Below, one piece after another: positions 31,019-44,900 of a stretch of 62,000 nt of DNA. A program made the position numbers and the translations under genes. The stretch's first letter is position 1, and every line of letters starts with the position of its first letter. The stretch is from Symbiodinium natans (Eukaryota > Sar > Dinophyceae > Suessiales > Symbiodiniaceae). Under the pieces are notes generated by a model. It saw only the letters and a program-made list of their open reading frames with translations, ran no database searches and was not told where the DNA came from. The stretch covers positions 1 through 62,000 of the forward strand of contig CAJNDS010000117.1 in assembly GCA_905221605.1 (NCBI GenBank), in the 5' to 3' direction.

Positions 31019-31330
31019 ACATGATGGTGGTTTTGATGATCTGGCATACTCAGCATTTTGCGACCCCCCCCGTATGCTCTGCGCTGCTCGATTACACCTG
31101 GACTTCTGCGACGACTTCGAGTACTGAGCGCGGGGGACACGTAGACTTTTGGTGCTCTGTTCTTGCGGGTTGCTGCTGGTTGGTGGTTGTGTTTTGTGTT
31201 TGTTTTGGTGTGTGTTTGCTTTGGTTTTCGCACCTGCTCCGTTTCACCTCTCGCATTGAGATCCCTAAGAACGGCCTAACGGCCTACTGCGCTGCTGATG
31301 TAGTAAAGAGGCAATGGTCCAAAAAAAAAC
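31019..31330 (+). mobile_element. Poly(A)-ended retroposon 3' module, copy 2
   Basis: It starts atgatggtggttttga, contains gacgacttcgagtactgagcgcggggg, and ends tgatgtagtaaagaggcaatggtcc plus nine A. It follows the long decayed ORFs (25268-30461) in the same direction and probably is their 3' end. Similar copies end at 8080 and 31708. Confidence 0.8.
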
Positions 31331-31440
31331 CCCCCCAAAAGGGACCCCCCCCCAAAGGGACCCCCTAGGGACCCCTTTGAAGGGGCTTAAGGGGGGCTTA
31401 AAGGGGGGCTTAAAGGGGGGCTTAAAGGGGGCACTCATTC
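31331..31440 (+). repeat. C/A homopolymer-like and GGGGGGCTTAAA repeats
   Basis: Runs of c and a are followed by four copies of ggggggcttaa(a), directly after the poly(A) end. The same motif family ends the copia RT fragment at 14582-14640. Confidence 0.8.
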
Positions 31441-31469
31441 TCCAGCTGAGCTCAAGGTTTTTGCCAACT

Positions 31470-31708
31470 CGCGTCTAGACTTCCTGGATTTCTGCGACGA
31501 CCTCGAGTACTGAGCGCGGGGGACACATAGACGTTTGGTGCTTTGGTCTTGCGGGTTGCTGCGGGTTGGTGGTTGCGTTTTGTGGGGGTTTTGGTGTGTG
31601 TTTGCTTTGGTTTTCGCACCTGCTCTGTTTCACCCCTGTTGAGACCCACAAGAACGGTCTACTGCGCTGCTGATGTAGTAAAGAGGCATCGGTCCAAAAA
31701 AAAATCCA
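31470..31708 (+). mobile_element. Poly(A)-ended retroposon 3' module, copy 3 (5' truncated)
   Basis: Starts within the module at ttcctggatttctgcgacgac and is closely similar to copy 2 through tgatgtagtaaagaggcatcggtcc plus nine A. Truncation at the 5' side and an intact A-ended 3' side fit target-primed reverse transcription. Confidence 0.8.
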
Positions 31709-34287
<2,579 letters not shown>

Positions 34288-34289
34288 CT

Positions 34290-34700
34290 GACATCGCAAA
34301 TACCATGGTCCCCGAATTCGCTTGTATCAGAAGCATGGCAAATACCATGGTCCCCGAATTCGCTGTTTCCAAAAGCATCGCAAACACCATGGTCCCCGAA
34401 TTCGCTGGTTCCAAAAGCATCGCAAATACCATGGTCCCCGAATTCGCTGGTTCCAAAAGCATCGCAAATACCATGGTCCCCGAATTCGCTGGTTCCAAAA
34501 GCATCGCAAATACCATGGTCCCCGAATTCGCTGGTTCCAAAGGTCCAAAACCATGGCAAATACCACGGTCCCCGAATTCGCTGGTTCCAAAACCATTGCA
34601 AATACCACGGTCACCGATTTCGCAAAATCACACGGTGCTCCAATGCCGGGCGTGCGAAAACATCGCAAATTTCATGGTTATTTAATTCCCGGCGCGCGAA
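34290..34700 (+). repeat. 42-base minisatellite, eight clear copies
   Basis: Units start at gcaaataccatgg at 34296, 34338, 34380, 34422, 34464, 34506, 34556 and 34598, with a degenerate copy at 34665. Each contains ccatggtccccgaattcgc. Since 42 is divisible by three, the plus frame reads SIANTMVPEFAGSK again and again, and other frames stay open as well. It abuts the pyrimidine tract. Confidence 0.92.
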
Positions 34701-34919
34701 ACTCACTTCGGTCAGATTTCACTGTGCTTCTCTGCTCTTTGAAGCTCCAAGGTCTTCTTGCCAACCTCGCTCTTCTGTCCTTTTTTCTTTGAAAGGCGCT
34801 CTGGAGTGTGAGCTTGGACTTCAGAGCGACTGCCGATGATGCTCATGGCTGACGGCTCTCGCGTTAGATGTTTTTGTCTTTTCTTTCATAGCATCGCGTT
34901 GACAGGACGTGCACAGCCG

Positions 34920-35190
34920 AGTCGGGTGCATGCAAGTGAAGTTCATACAGTTCAAGTCCGTTTACTTCAGATCTATTGAATGCCAATGAAGTGTATAGAG
35001 TTGACCACAAGTGCATGGCATTCAACTCAACACACTTGAATGCCATGCAGGTCGAGTGCATACACGTCCAGTATACAAGTGCAGTATACAAGTGAGTATG
35101 CAACCATATAAGTGCATACACTTAAGTGCATACACTTGTCCAAGTGCATACAGTTCGATCGCACAGAGTCAAGTGCATAGACTCAACGCA
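34920..35190 (+). repeat. Degenerate aagtgcataca-type short repeat
   Basis: At least ten imperfect copies of (c)aagtgcata(c)a(c/g) occur, some with caagtgcagtataca variants, spaced 12-30 bases. No gene is seen. Confidence 0.65.
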
Positions 35191-35230
35191 CCGCAAAACG
35201 ATGCTTTCGGGCCAATCGTCTTCTAGTTTT

Positions 35231-35320
35231 CGGGTTTAGGGTTTGGGGGTTTTGGGGTTTACGGCTTAGCGGGTGTTAGGGTTAGGGTTTTTTAGGGTTT
35301 AGGGCTCAGGGGCGTTCAGA
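35231..35320 (+). repeat. Interstitial telomere-like tract (TTTAGGG type)
   Basis: The sequence is gggtttagggtttgggg, then ggtgttagggttagggttt and tttagggtttagggctc. These are degenerate copies of TTTAGGG, the telomere repeat of plants, many algae and dinoflagellates. The G-rich strand is the plus strand. Confidence 0.75.
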
Positions 35321-37180
35321 GTTGAGGTTTGGGCGTGTGGACCTATCCTAAAACGACTGGCAATGATGCAGCAGGAAATGTGCCAACACAAGGGGCGCAG
35401 GGAGGGGCACACTCCACGGCTGGTTTGCGTCAAAAGACTAGACAGAATCCCGAAAACCTGTGCTGCGTGAACACCGCTTTTCGCATGCTGCAGGCAGCGT
35501 ACTGCCCCGAAAATGCCGACCCATCGGCGATGCAGCTGGGTGATATGGGCGAGTAGAAGGAGTCACATTCGAGAAATGCCGCGGAAAGCAGTGCTGACCC
35601 AATGGAGACAGCCAAGCAAGCAACGTGATGCTGTGGAGCCTTGATGAGATGTTGCGCCCAGGCCATCTCTCTCAGGACCATAGGAATGCAGAACATGGCT
35701 CCGAGCGGGCAATCGTTGCCCCTTGTTACTGTTCAGTCTATGCTCATGCAAACCATGCGGTGCGGCGTTGGTGAAGCCACCCCGGTCTTGATGTTGCAGC
35801 TCACACGCTCTCATGTGTGCCCGCATGGTTCCAGCAACAATAGACAGAGAGGTGAACGCAGCGTGGAAAGATGCCTGGTGAAATTGGTCACACGGCGCTG
35901 AAATTCGAGATGTGTTTAGATGGAGCCGGTGCAGCGTGATGGCAGCGTGTATCGACCGTATCGCAAAGTTGTAGTGCCGCCTCGATGCTTTCATGGCATA
36001 TGTCCTTGGTGAGAGGTTGCATCCATTTGGGCATCCCGAAGCAGCGCTTCAAGATGGACATCTAGACAACCAATACGGGGGCTGATGTCGAAGCATGCGC
36101 CTGACCACGTCCGGGCGTGTGTTCGGTCTTGGGTGTCCAGATGTACTCGTACATGCAACGTGAAGCAGCCGCAGGGCTACTGAAAGCATGCGTTTGCAAC
36201 CCATCGAGTGGATGACAAATCCATCCGCATCCTCCTCCAACTCTTGTGGCCGGAGGATCCTGACGAAGAGGACGTGCCAGTGAGGGCAAAAGCTAGGACT
36301 TTGGGGCTCGAAATCAAGGCCAAATCCGCGCCTACCTTCCACTCTTGCATTGAGGACGACGCAGAGATTTCAACGTCGACTGATGATCTGGCGCGAAGCA
36401 GACGGTTCGCTATTTCCGTCCGGATATAGCAGTGCGGAAAGCTGCGGCTGACGATTCCCTTTTCAAAGATGACTGGTGTCGGATGGAACCCTTTGCTTAT
36501 GGCCACCATCTTCGGATGGCAGTGGAGCAATGTGCCACTGCGTTCACTGGGAAGAGGTGTGAAACTCTTTGTTTCACACCGCCGTGCCCGTGTGGCTCAG
36601 GAACGAGCTTCGGCTCGAATACCTTAGCGATCGCATAGGTAACAGGTCATATCGTGTATTTACCTGGAGACCACAGCACTGTCAGTCTTGCGCTGTACGA
36701 CCGGGAGATCGTTCCGGCCGAGTGGAAAACGAGAGAGTGACCTATTGTTGCGGGTTCAAGTGAGGGAACCGGAAACATAGGGTCCCGTGGGAGTCCCGTG
36801 CCTCACGCAGGTTCAAGTTTCAACCTATATAGGCTAGGTCCTTTTTGTGGTACAGTCTTTGTGGAACTGTACAGCCATTTCATCAAACGATGATTCGAAA
36901 ACCGACTCCATCATCTAACATACTTTCCGTACAAACAAAAGTAAAGCTTGCCAGCCCCGACTGAGATTCGGGGCTCCTCGCTTACAGCACTTCTTGCAGA
37001 GCCACCGTCAGTCAAATTCAAAAACATGAGAGGGGCAGTCCTGTAGTGCCCTGAGGCCTCCCCAAGCAGGACGCTGGCGACTACAGAGCAGCAACGAACT
37101 TGGGAATCAGGCCTGCAGGGACAAGACATGCCCGCAAAGGACACTCATAGTCAACATATCAAGTGGCGCCAGCAGGGTCG
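35321..37180. other. No convincing gene
   Basis: Short open frames occur on both strands (for example minus 36177-36530, VDVEISASSSMQEWKVG). A segment at 36770-36850 has repeated gggtcccgtgggagtcccgtg and an AT-rich tatataggc. I can assign nothing. A possible remote coding remnant is not excluded. Confidence 0.4.
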
Positions 37181-37189
37181 CGCCACTTG

Positions 37190-39600
37190 TCAATTGCAAT
37201 CAATTGCATCAAGCGACCAACCATGACCAAGAAGCATTGCCTGGCAAGCAGCAAGGGACCCTTTCACAACTTGCCATCTGTGCTTAGCCTTCCTAAGCAT
37301 GTCAAGGGACGTCTGCAAAACTTGGCCCAGCAACCGCCAGGACCCAATTTGTGCACAGCTAACAAGTTCAATCCAAAGCTCAAACTGCTGTTGCGCAAGG
37401 AAAAACAATGGTATCCTGTGATGCCCCCAATGAAGTGAAGGACATAGCAACATGAACAGCTCCTCGCCGGCAAAACTGCCAGTGGCTTTCTCCCATGGTG
37501 CTGTTGCCCCCAGACTTGCGCACGAATTACATTGGTGCGATGCAGCCTCTGCTTTTCACCCCTGTCGAAAATGTTCAGCTTCCACAAACGTTTGCTTGCT
37601 TTGGCAACGCGTTGCTTTTATGTCGGCAACCGACGTGTCTTGTCGAGACCAAGATCTTACAACACACCATGCACGTTCGGGACTGGGCCAGGAAGCTTGC
37701 GCAACAGCAACTTCAGCTCCCATCGTAGCTCCTTCGAAATCCCAATCAAGCCGTTTTTCTCAACCGCCATGTCGAGTCCCAGAAGGCCCAATCCAGCCAC
37801 ACAAGCCCAGCAGCAAGAAACCATGTGCTTAGCGGTCGCCAGACTGTTTTTGTTCGCGGTATCCATACCGACATCGTCAACTCAAGTGGTGATTTGAAAG
37901 GGACGTTGGTGCAGCAGCAGCAGCAAGTCACGTGTCAGGTCCCACAATAAGTTTTGCCACAGCACGCCACAACAGTCGTAAACGGGCATCCTGCCAAGAT
38001 TTTTTCTTCAGGGGCTCATTGCATATCTCAACACCCTGGGCGAGGCATAAAACAACATGATGCAAAAAAACGGCGGAAACTCAAGCGACAAGTATTTGTC
38101 AGCAAGCAATCTTTCAATCTCAAGCCTATGGTGTGACCGAATTGCCATGTCAACTGATTTTGGAACGACATAAACCGGTCCGAACACTAACCATAAGAAG
38201 TAGTTGAAGAATTTATGTTCCCAGCCCCGTTTTCGGTTTTGAAAGTTTTTATGATCTTCCACCAGATCAAGGCCATCTCACATAATGTTGCACATCGTTC
38301 TTGGAGATGCTCAGGGCTGCCAGCTGGTGCAAGGTTTCGGCGTCTACTGCCTGCAGAGATGCAGATTAGTGCGGATTTGGCAAATCACTTTGCTCGGAGA
38401 ACATCGACGTCCAAGCCTTTGCTTATGCATATTTTCGTTCTCCAGACATGGCAGAGATGTCAGCCAAACAAGCATACGTGCCAAGACCTTGAGGGACGTT
38501 GCGATGCTTTTGCGATCATAATTCCAGAACTTGATTCCGCAAAAGACATATGAGTTTACTTTTGTTCGCTTCCGCCCTCAAGAGAAATATGAGTTTACTT
38601 TTGTTCCATGGCTGCGTGAATTCTCTGCAATATTTGGCCAGTCGCAAAAACTCAGGGCTGAGGCGTCAAGATCGTTTTGCAAGGCGTGCATCTTCCTATT
38701 CTCTTTTAGTGTAAACAGCATGCAATTCAATCACTGTCGCACCAGCACAGCTTCCACGCAGAGTAAGGTTGGGACAATGCCATGTCTTCTCGTTTCCGGA
38801 GTTCCAGCATGTACCATATCCATGAGATTTGATTGCCTGCCGCAAGTACTTTGTTAATGTTGTTAAACTTAGCGAACGCACTTTCATCAACGAAGCCCTC
38901 ATCGAGGAGTTTGTTGATTTGCCAGCAACTCATAGACATGGGTCATTTCCAGCGGCTTGCTAGCGGATACGCATATATGCGGAGAACCCTGAGCAAAGTT
39001 CATGTAAACTGCTGTGTAGGCACGAACTTCAGCACAGAATGTTCGGAATTTGCCCGCTATGGCATCATGGCTGATGATGTGCGATATTCGTTGACTTGGG
39101 CTTAAGACTTGCTCATAGCAATGGTCATTACATGTCGAGAGTCGATGGTGATGCACACTCGTTTCGTAGTGTCTTCTTTCTCTGCGGTGTCTCTAGTTGC
39201 TTTTGTCGGTTGCGTCGAGGCCAGGAGTGGATGGAGCGAAGCGCAGTCTGGCCACTTGGTGTCACGTGATTTGCATCTTGTGCGCACCCAATACCCACCT
39301 CCATGTGGTGTTTCATTGTGACAGGGACCGCCATCCACAGCTCCGACATACCTGCCAGAGCCCAGGATATTGTACGTAAGCTGTGTTGTGGCGCTGTGGT
39401 TGCTTCTGGATCACCGGTGCCAGAGCCTGACATTGAAGGAAATCTGCTTCAAGCTTCAGAGGTCGGAGTCCGTATCGAGCTCCCCAGCTCGACGCCGCTT
39501 GTTGGGCAGTGGCCGCTTCAATGCTGAGGACACGGTCGCCCCCCGAAAAGACATCAAAGTGTGCAATTTGAGACAAGGGAGTTGGTTTTCAGCACTTTCT
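37190..39600 (-). pseudogene. Decayed coding-like sequence on the minus strand, unrecognised
   Basis: Read on the minus strand, several segments look like former protein. Examples are 38262-38008 (KRGWEHKFFNYFLWLVFGP, RLEIERLLADKYLSLEF), 37866-37657, and 37453-37190 (GSWRLLGQVLQTSLDMLRK, RWQVVKGSLAACQAMLLGHG). The last recalls the W..V.GP..A....L...GW region common in dinoflagellate LINE-type ORFs, but no RT motif is present. Frames change repeatedly, so at best this is a dead element. Confidence 0.25.
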
Positions 39601-40156
39601 GCAAGGAGCTGAGATGCTTCCAGCGGATTCCGTCTCCGTCATCGACATATCGCCAGAAAGCCGAGGCCAGCTTGTCTGTGCCATGAAGTGCCATGAGGTG
39701 CCATGAAACAGTTTTGCAAGCAATCTGAGCATGCCGAGGTGTACTGGCAGAACATGGGCCCTATGAGGAAGGCATGAAGGGCAGAAAGTGGGCCTTCACA
39801 TTTGCATGCTTAGTTTTTGTGCAAGGTCCACGGTGATCTGGGCCTCCACACCCTTCCGGCGATGAGGGTTCGCACGGGGAAAGAACAGAGGGCCAGGGCC
39901 AGAAAGGGCCAAAGAGGGCCAGGGAGGGCCAGAGAGGGAAGCCTCTGAAGTTTGTTGCTCGAAGCCGCCAGTTCAGCTTGCGCAGGGTGAGTTCTATCGC
40001 TACCGGGCAGCCTCCTCGCCCCAGGACCGCCGGGATCAGAAAGGGGATCAAAAGCCAAAGCAGCGAGCTTCTCACAAAGATGAGTGGTTTTTGCATTGAC
40101 AGTTTTCTTTCAACCGTTTCAGGAAGCCAAAGAGCAGGAGACGGCCAGGTTCATCT

Positions 40157-40346
40157 CGGGGGGGGGGGGGGGGGTGTCTCCCTCTCTCCCCCTCTCTCCC
40201 CCTCTCTCTCTCTCTCCCCCTCTCTCTCCCTCTCTCTCGCTCTCTCTCCCTCTCTCTCCCTCTCTCTCCCTCTCTCTCCCTCTCTCTCCCTCTCTCTCCC
40301 TCTCTCTCCCTGTCTCTCCCTGTCTCTCCCTCTCTCTCCCTCTCTA
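40157..40346 (+). repeat. G-run and (CTCTCTCC)n microsatellite
   Basis: A run of 14 G is followed by about 180 bases of tctccctc-type repeats. It is pyrimidine-rich on the plus strand. Confidence 0.95.
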
Positions 40347-41945
40347 AAGATAGCTCTCTTGTCTGTCAGTGCAGGATTTGTGTGTTTTATGATTTGCCCC
40401 CGGATTTTCTAACGCCGGATTTTGTGGTTGGATTGTCAGGCACGAGCCCATCGCGGAGAAACCCGCGATGCTGCCGAAGGAGGCTACCACGAGCGGTTCT
40501 TGCACGTGCGAGTAAATAAGAGCAGGAACGCTGTTTCGATGCAGGAAATGACTGCGAGCTTGTTAGATGAGATTGGCACTTGGGCAGCTGGCTTAGGACG
40601 CAAGTCGCCAATTGGCCCTCAGCCTTCCGAGGATATTTCCTCGGAGACCTCCCTCCAGGGACAAGGAAGATGCCAAACTCGGCAAGCCGGCTGCTCGGTC
40701 CCTGACACATTGTTGACACATCTCCTGAGGCGATTAGTCCGATTAGTGCTTCGTGCCTGTGTGTGCCTGTGTGTTCCACTTTGTTTTGCGCGAGTCGAAG
40801 AATGCTTCAAGGTCTCAAAGTCAGAAGCTGCGCAAGCACACATCGTCCAACTTGCCAGAGCGCCCCGCCTTCCACGTAGAAAATGAGATGCAAGTACGCA
40901 GAGACAAGTGGGCTCAACAGGGTCAAAGCATAAACTTATGGAGCCAAGATCCAGAGTGCAAGAGTGATCACAGCTCCCGCTTCAGGCAGAACCATGTCTC
41001 TGCCGAGCCCTTGGATGTAGCCGCCCGTGCAGCAGCCGATGTCAGCATGGAAGCCCAGGACCGTGTCACGCTTGCGTCCGCCTCAGAAGCTATGTGTGCA
41101 GTGAAAGCCAGTGGACATCTCTGGGCGACTTGAGGTGAGTGGTATCACGACAAACAAGTCACTGTCACAGGCCAGCAGGCGGTGGGAAGCTTGACGGTGC
41201 TTTTGAACAAGCTCTGTGTTTGCACCTGCACGACCTTCTCTGACTCATCTGACTTTGACCGCGACTGAAGACGGGCAGCCAATCGCCAACAGTTGACCCT
41301 GCTGCAGCTAAGGCTGATTCACTTTCGACAGCGAATCCTCGAGAAGTTCTCGACCATGAAGTCCGCATTCGAAACGCGGTTGGCTTGTTTGATTGCAAGG
41401 TATCCGAGACCTTTCCAGTTCGCCCATGTCTGCAATGTAAGGTTTGCACAGGAGCATGGCAGCACGAGGGAGCTCACAAAAAAGGAGCTTCATTTACTTC
41501 ATTTCCAGATCGTGGACCTTGCTTGTCGGCAGTTGGTTAGTAAGTAGCAGGAGTTCTCGCGGTTCCTGTCCAAAAACTTCAACGGACTGCCGAAGGAGGT
41601 GGACAGTGAAGCTCAATGGTGGAAGCAGGGCATGCATTTTGTACATGTTGTGACATAGCACAGCAAGTCTGAGCATAAGGGCTTCGGCTCTCGTTTGATA
41701 GCCGGATTCTCCGTGATTCTCCGTGATTCTCCGGCTCCAGGAAGGCAGGGTAGGGTTGTGGTATGGTGTGATGCGCTCTGGCGCGCTGGATCGAGCACCG
41801 CGCCGCTTTGGCTCGTCATTGGCTAGTGTCCGTGTGTGTCTGCGTGTGTGGGGGAGAACTGCTTGGGCTTTGGGGAGAGGGCGGGGTGAATCCGGTATTT
41901 TTGTGTTCTTTTTGCTCAGCGAGGTGTTCTCCAGGCGCCGAGCCC
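40347..41945 (+). other. Upstream flank of the AP-1 mu gene, no gene assigned
   Basis: Open frames at 40422-40886 and 40753-41133 (AAADVSMEAQDRVTLASA) and the segment LRLIHFRQRILEKFSTMKSAF near 41305-41365 look moderately coding and follow the same strand. They could be exons of a further gene. No homology is recognised. A short 10-base triplicate gattctccgt lies at 41705-41733. Confidence 0.35.
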
Positions 41946-44900
41946 ATGGCGGGGGCCTCTGCGGCCTGGGTCTCAGTATGCACAGTCTCAGAGCCCAGGG
42001 AGCACAGGGAGCACAGGGAGTACAGCCTCAGAACCATGCAGAGGTCTTCATCATGGACATGAAGGGAAAGGTCATCATCAGCACGGGTCTCGGAGTGAAT
42101 ATGGGCCACAAGTCGTGTCAGCATGAGAGCAGTTATCGTACATGTTCTTGCGAGGCCGAAACTATCGAGGTGAAGTGCCGATGAACATCACCGAGAGGCC
42201 GTGTCGATTCCCAACTTCGGGACAGAAGCTCTTCCGCCGTTGCGATCTGGCAAGGTTCCAGCAGCACGTCATCGATGCCGAGGATGCCACGATAAAACCA
42301 GTCTTCTGCGAGGACTCACGAGCAGCAGCGCATCCATGTTTTCCACGTAAAGCACACCACCTTTTTCGAAGGACGGCATTAGTTTCGCCTGGATCCAGCT
42401 CTTTGGCGGAACAGCTCAACACTTCGATCAACCTCCTGTAATTTGCCTGATAGACATTGACAGATGCGCAATATATGCGATGCGGCACTGAGGTATAACA
42501 ACCTCTACCTGTTAGCACGGGGCTTTGAGATCACGCACGTAGCAATCTGTTGGACGTTTTCCGATTCTGTCAGTTGATTGGAGCTCGCTCAGGCTGTCAC
42601 CCAGAGAAACTCCAATGCCACCCTGATCGTGGCCTTCCTTTATAGATTGGCGGAGGTCGGGGTGAACCCGTCAGATGCTTCATGTGATTGCCCTGGTGAC
42701 CTCCAGGTCCTCAGAGATTACTTCAATGAGCTTGAAGAGGAAAGCATAAAGGACGGCATTTCGGCCATGTTAAAGACAGCTGTGTGTTGCTCTGTGTTTG
42801 CTCAAGAGAAGATCAGGACAACTTTGTGATCACCTACGAGCTCCTAGACGAGATGATGGACAATGGTTACCCTCAGACAACCGAGGCACTGGACATCTCT
42901 GAGTCGAGTCTACCGGAGAAAGTTTGCCCGCAGGTGAAAATCCTGAGGGAATACATTAAGACCCAGTCGCACCAGTGGGGAGCTCAAGGGACCCTCCTTG
43001 CATTGGTTTCGTGGGTTTCGTGATCCTGGTGATCTTTGCACCTGCGTGAACTGTGTGTAGGCTCTCTGTGGACCAGATGCGACCGCCGACCGCAGTTACA
43101 AACGCAGTGTGGCAAGCCGAGTTTGCAGGGCTTTCCACGGAGCCGCCCTGATACGCGCGCCGTTGAGCATTAAAGAAACATGATCAAAGCATGATCAACA
43201 TCTTTAGATGTTTTTAGCATGTCTTCAGAGTGCTTGGCCGCTCAGGTCTTGGCGGTCTGAGGGGATCAAACACAAGAAAAACGAGATTTTTCTCGATGTT
43301 GCCCGCATCCCGGATTGTGCGACATTCTGCATGCAAGACTGCTAGTGTCATTGATGCAACGTGTGTTGAGCTCAATCTCGGATTAGGTGGAGCGCCTCAA
43401 CTTGCTAGTCTCAGCAAACGGCTCTGTGCTTCGTTCGGAAATTCTGGGTGCACTTAAAATGAAGTCGGCTTCTCAGTCGAATATCTCTGTGTAGAGGCAA
43501 TGCCAGACACAGTGGACTTCAGGTCCTACCTTTCCGGCATGCCAGAGCTGAAGCTGGGTCTGAACGACAAGCTTCTGTTCGAGGTTCCCAGCAGGCCGGT
43601 GCTTGGGGACAAATTATGCGTTTTGAGAGCCGGCAGGCCACGGGACGACCTGTGGCCAAGGGGAAATCTGTGGAGATGGAGGCAACGTTCATAGTCGTCG
43701 CGAAAGTTTGTGGTGTGTACAGGGTAGGAGCAACTGAGCATCGCATTCGTAGTGAAGGACATCAAGTTCCATCAGTGTGTGCGGCTCGCTCGATTCGAGA
43801 ATGACCGCACGATTTCCTTCATTCCGTGGCTCGGCAGAATGAACCTTCGAGCAAGCGGACGTGGCAAAGGAGCATACGAGAGGACCTCAAAGCTTGAACG
43901 CTCGTTCACTGAGGCCTGATGGCGAGTTTGAGCTGATGAGCTATCGGCTGAACACTCATGTGAAGCCTCTCATATGGGTGGAGGCCGAGCCAACCTTTAG
44001 CGGCCTTTGCCCGCTCTGAGCTTCGAATGACAGGCAGTCGTGGACCCCGGCCATTCTCGGTCGAGGATTGAGCGGCTTTGTGGATACTGGCTTGTCTTGC
44101 TTGTCTTGCCGTTAAGCTGAGTCGCCGTTTCATGGTCGGGTCAGCTGACAGCTTTAGATTCAAGCGCGTTCAGCCAAGGTATATGATAAAAGCAAAATCG
44201 CAATTCAAGTCGCTATGCACCCAGTTGATATGTTGATCTTCCTGTCCTGACAACTGAATGCAACTGAGTAACTGCCGATTGAACTGCCAAACTACCAGGC
44301 GAAGTGTAGCCAACAACGTGGAAATCCACATCCCGGTCCCTTCAGACGTAGACTCGCCGTCGTTCAAGACGTCGATTGGCACCGTCAGATATATCCCTGA
44401 TCAGGCAGGCGTGCGCTCCATGCTACATCTCAGACTTTACATCAAGCATGCTGCTTCATTCGAGTAGCTGTCATGTTGTGCAATGCCAGGACTGCATAGT
44501 CTGGAGCATCAAGCAGTTCCAAGGACTCGACCCCAGCTAGTTTGGTAACAGGTCGCGTCAGTGGTGTTTTCACCGCATTCGAAACGTGTCCATGTGAAGG
44601 TAGATCTAAACTGAATCTAAATTTCCATTTTGGTGCAACGTGGAGCTCGCATGGGGGTAGGCAGGGCGAGGGGAGAGGGGAGCTCGCAAGAAAGCAAGAA
44701 GCAAAGAGATGTACGAAAAAGAAGGTTGTGGCGACTCGCCTGGAGGAGCCCGCTAAAGTCAGTGTGGTTCCGGCAGCGAACATGCTGCGCAAGGGGGAGA
44801 GCACGACACAACGGCTGATTCTTTTCAATATCTACAGACACAGCTTCAAGGAGGTGAAAGCCCAGATCACGAAAGCTTTTCGTGGAGCTTAAGGCCCAGC

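Noticed and set aside
36755-36830. ggttcaag-containing stem near 36757 and 36809 as a possible tRNA T-arm
   Set aside because: No matching acceptor stem or anticodon arm at the right distances.
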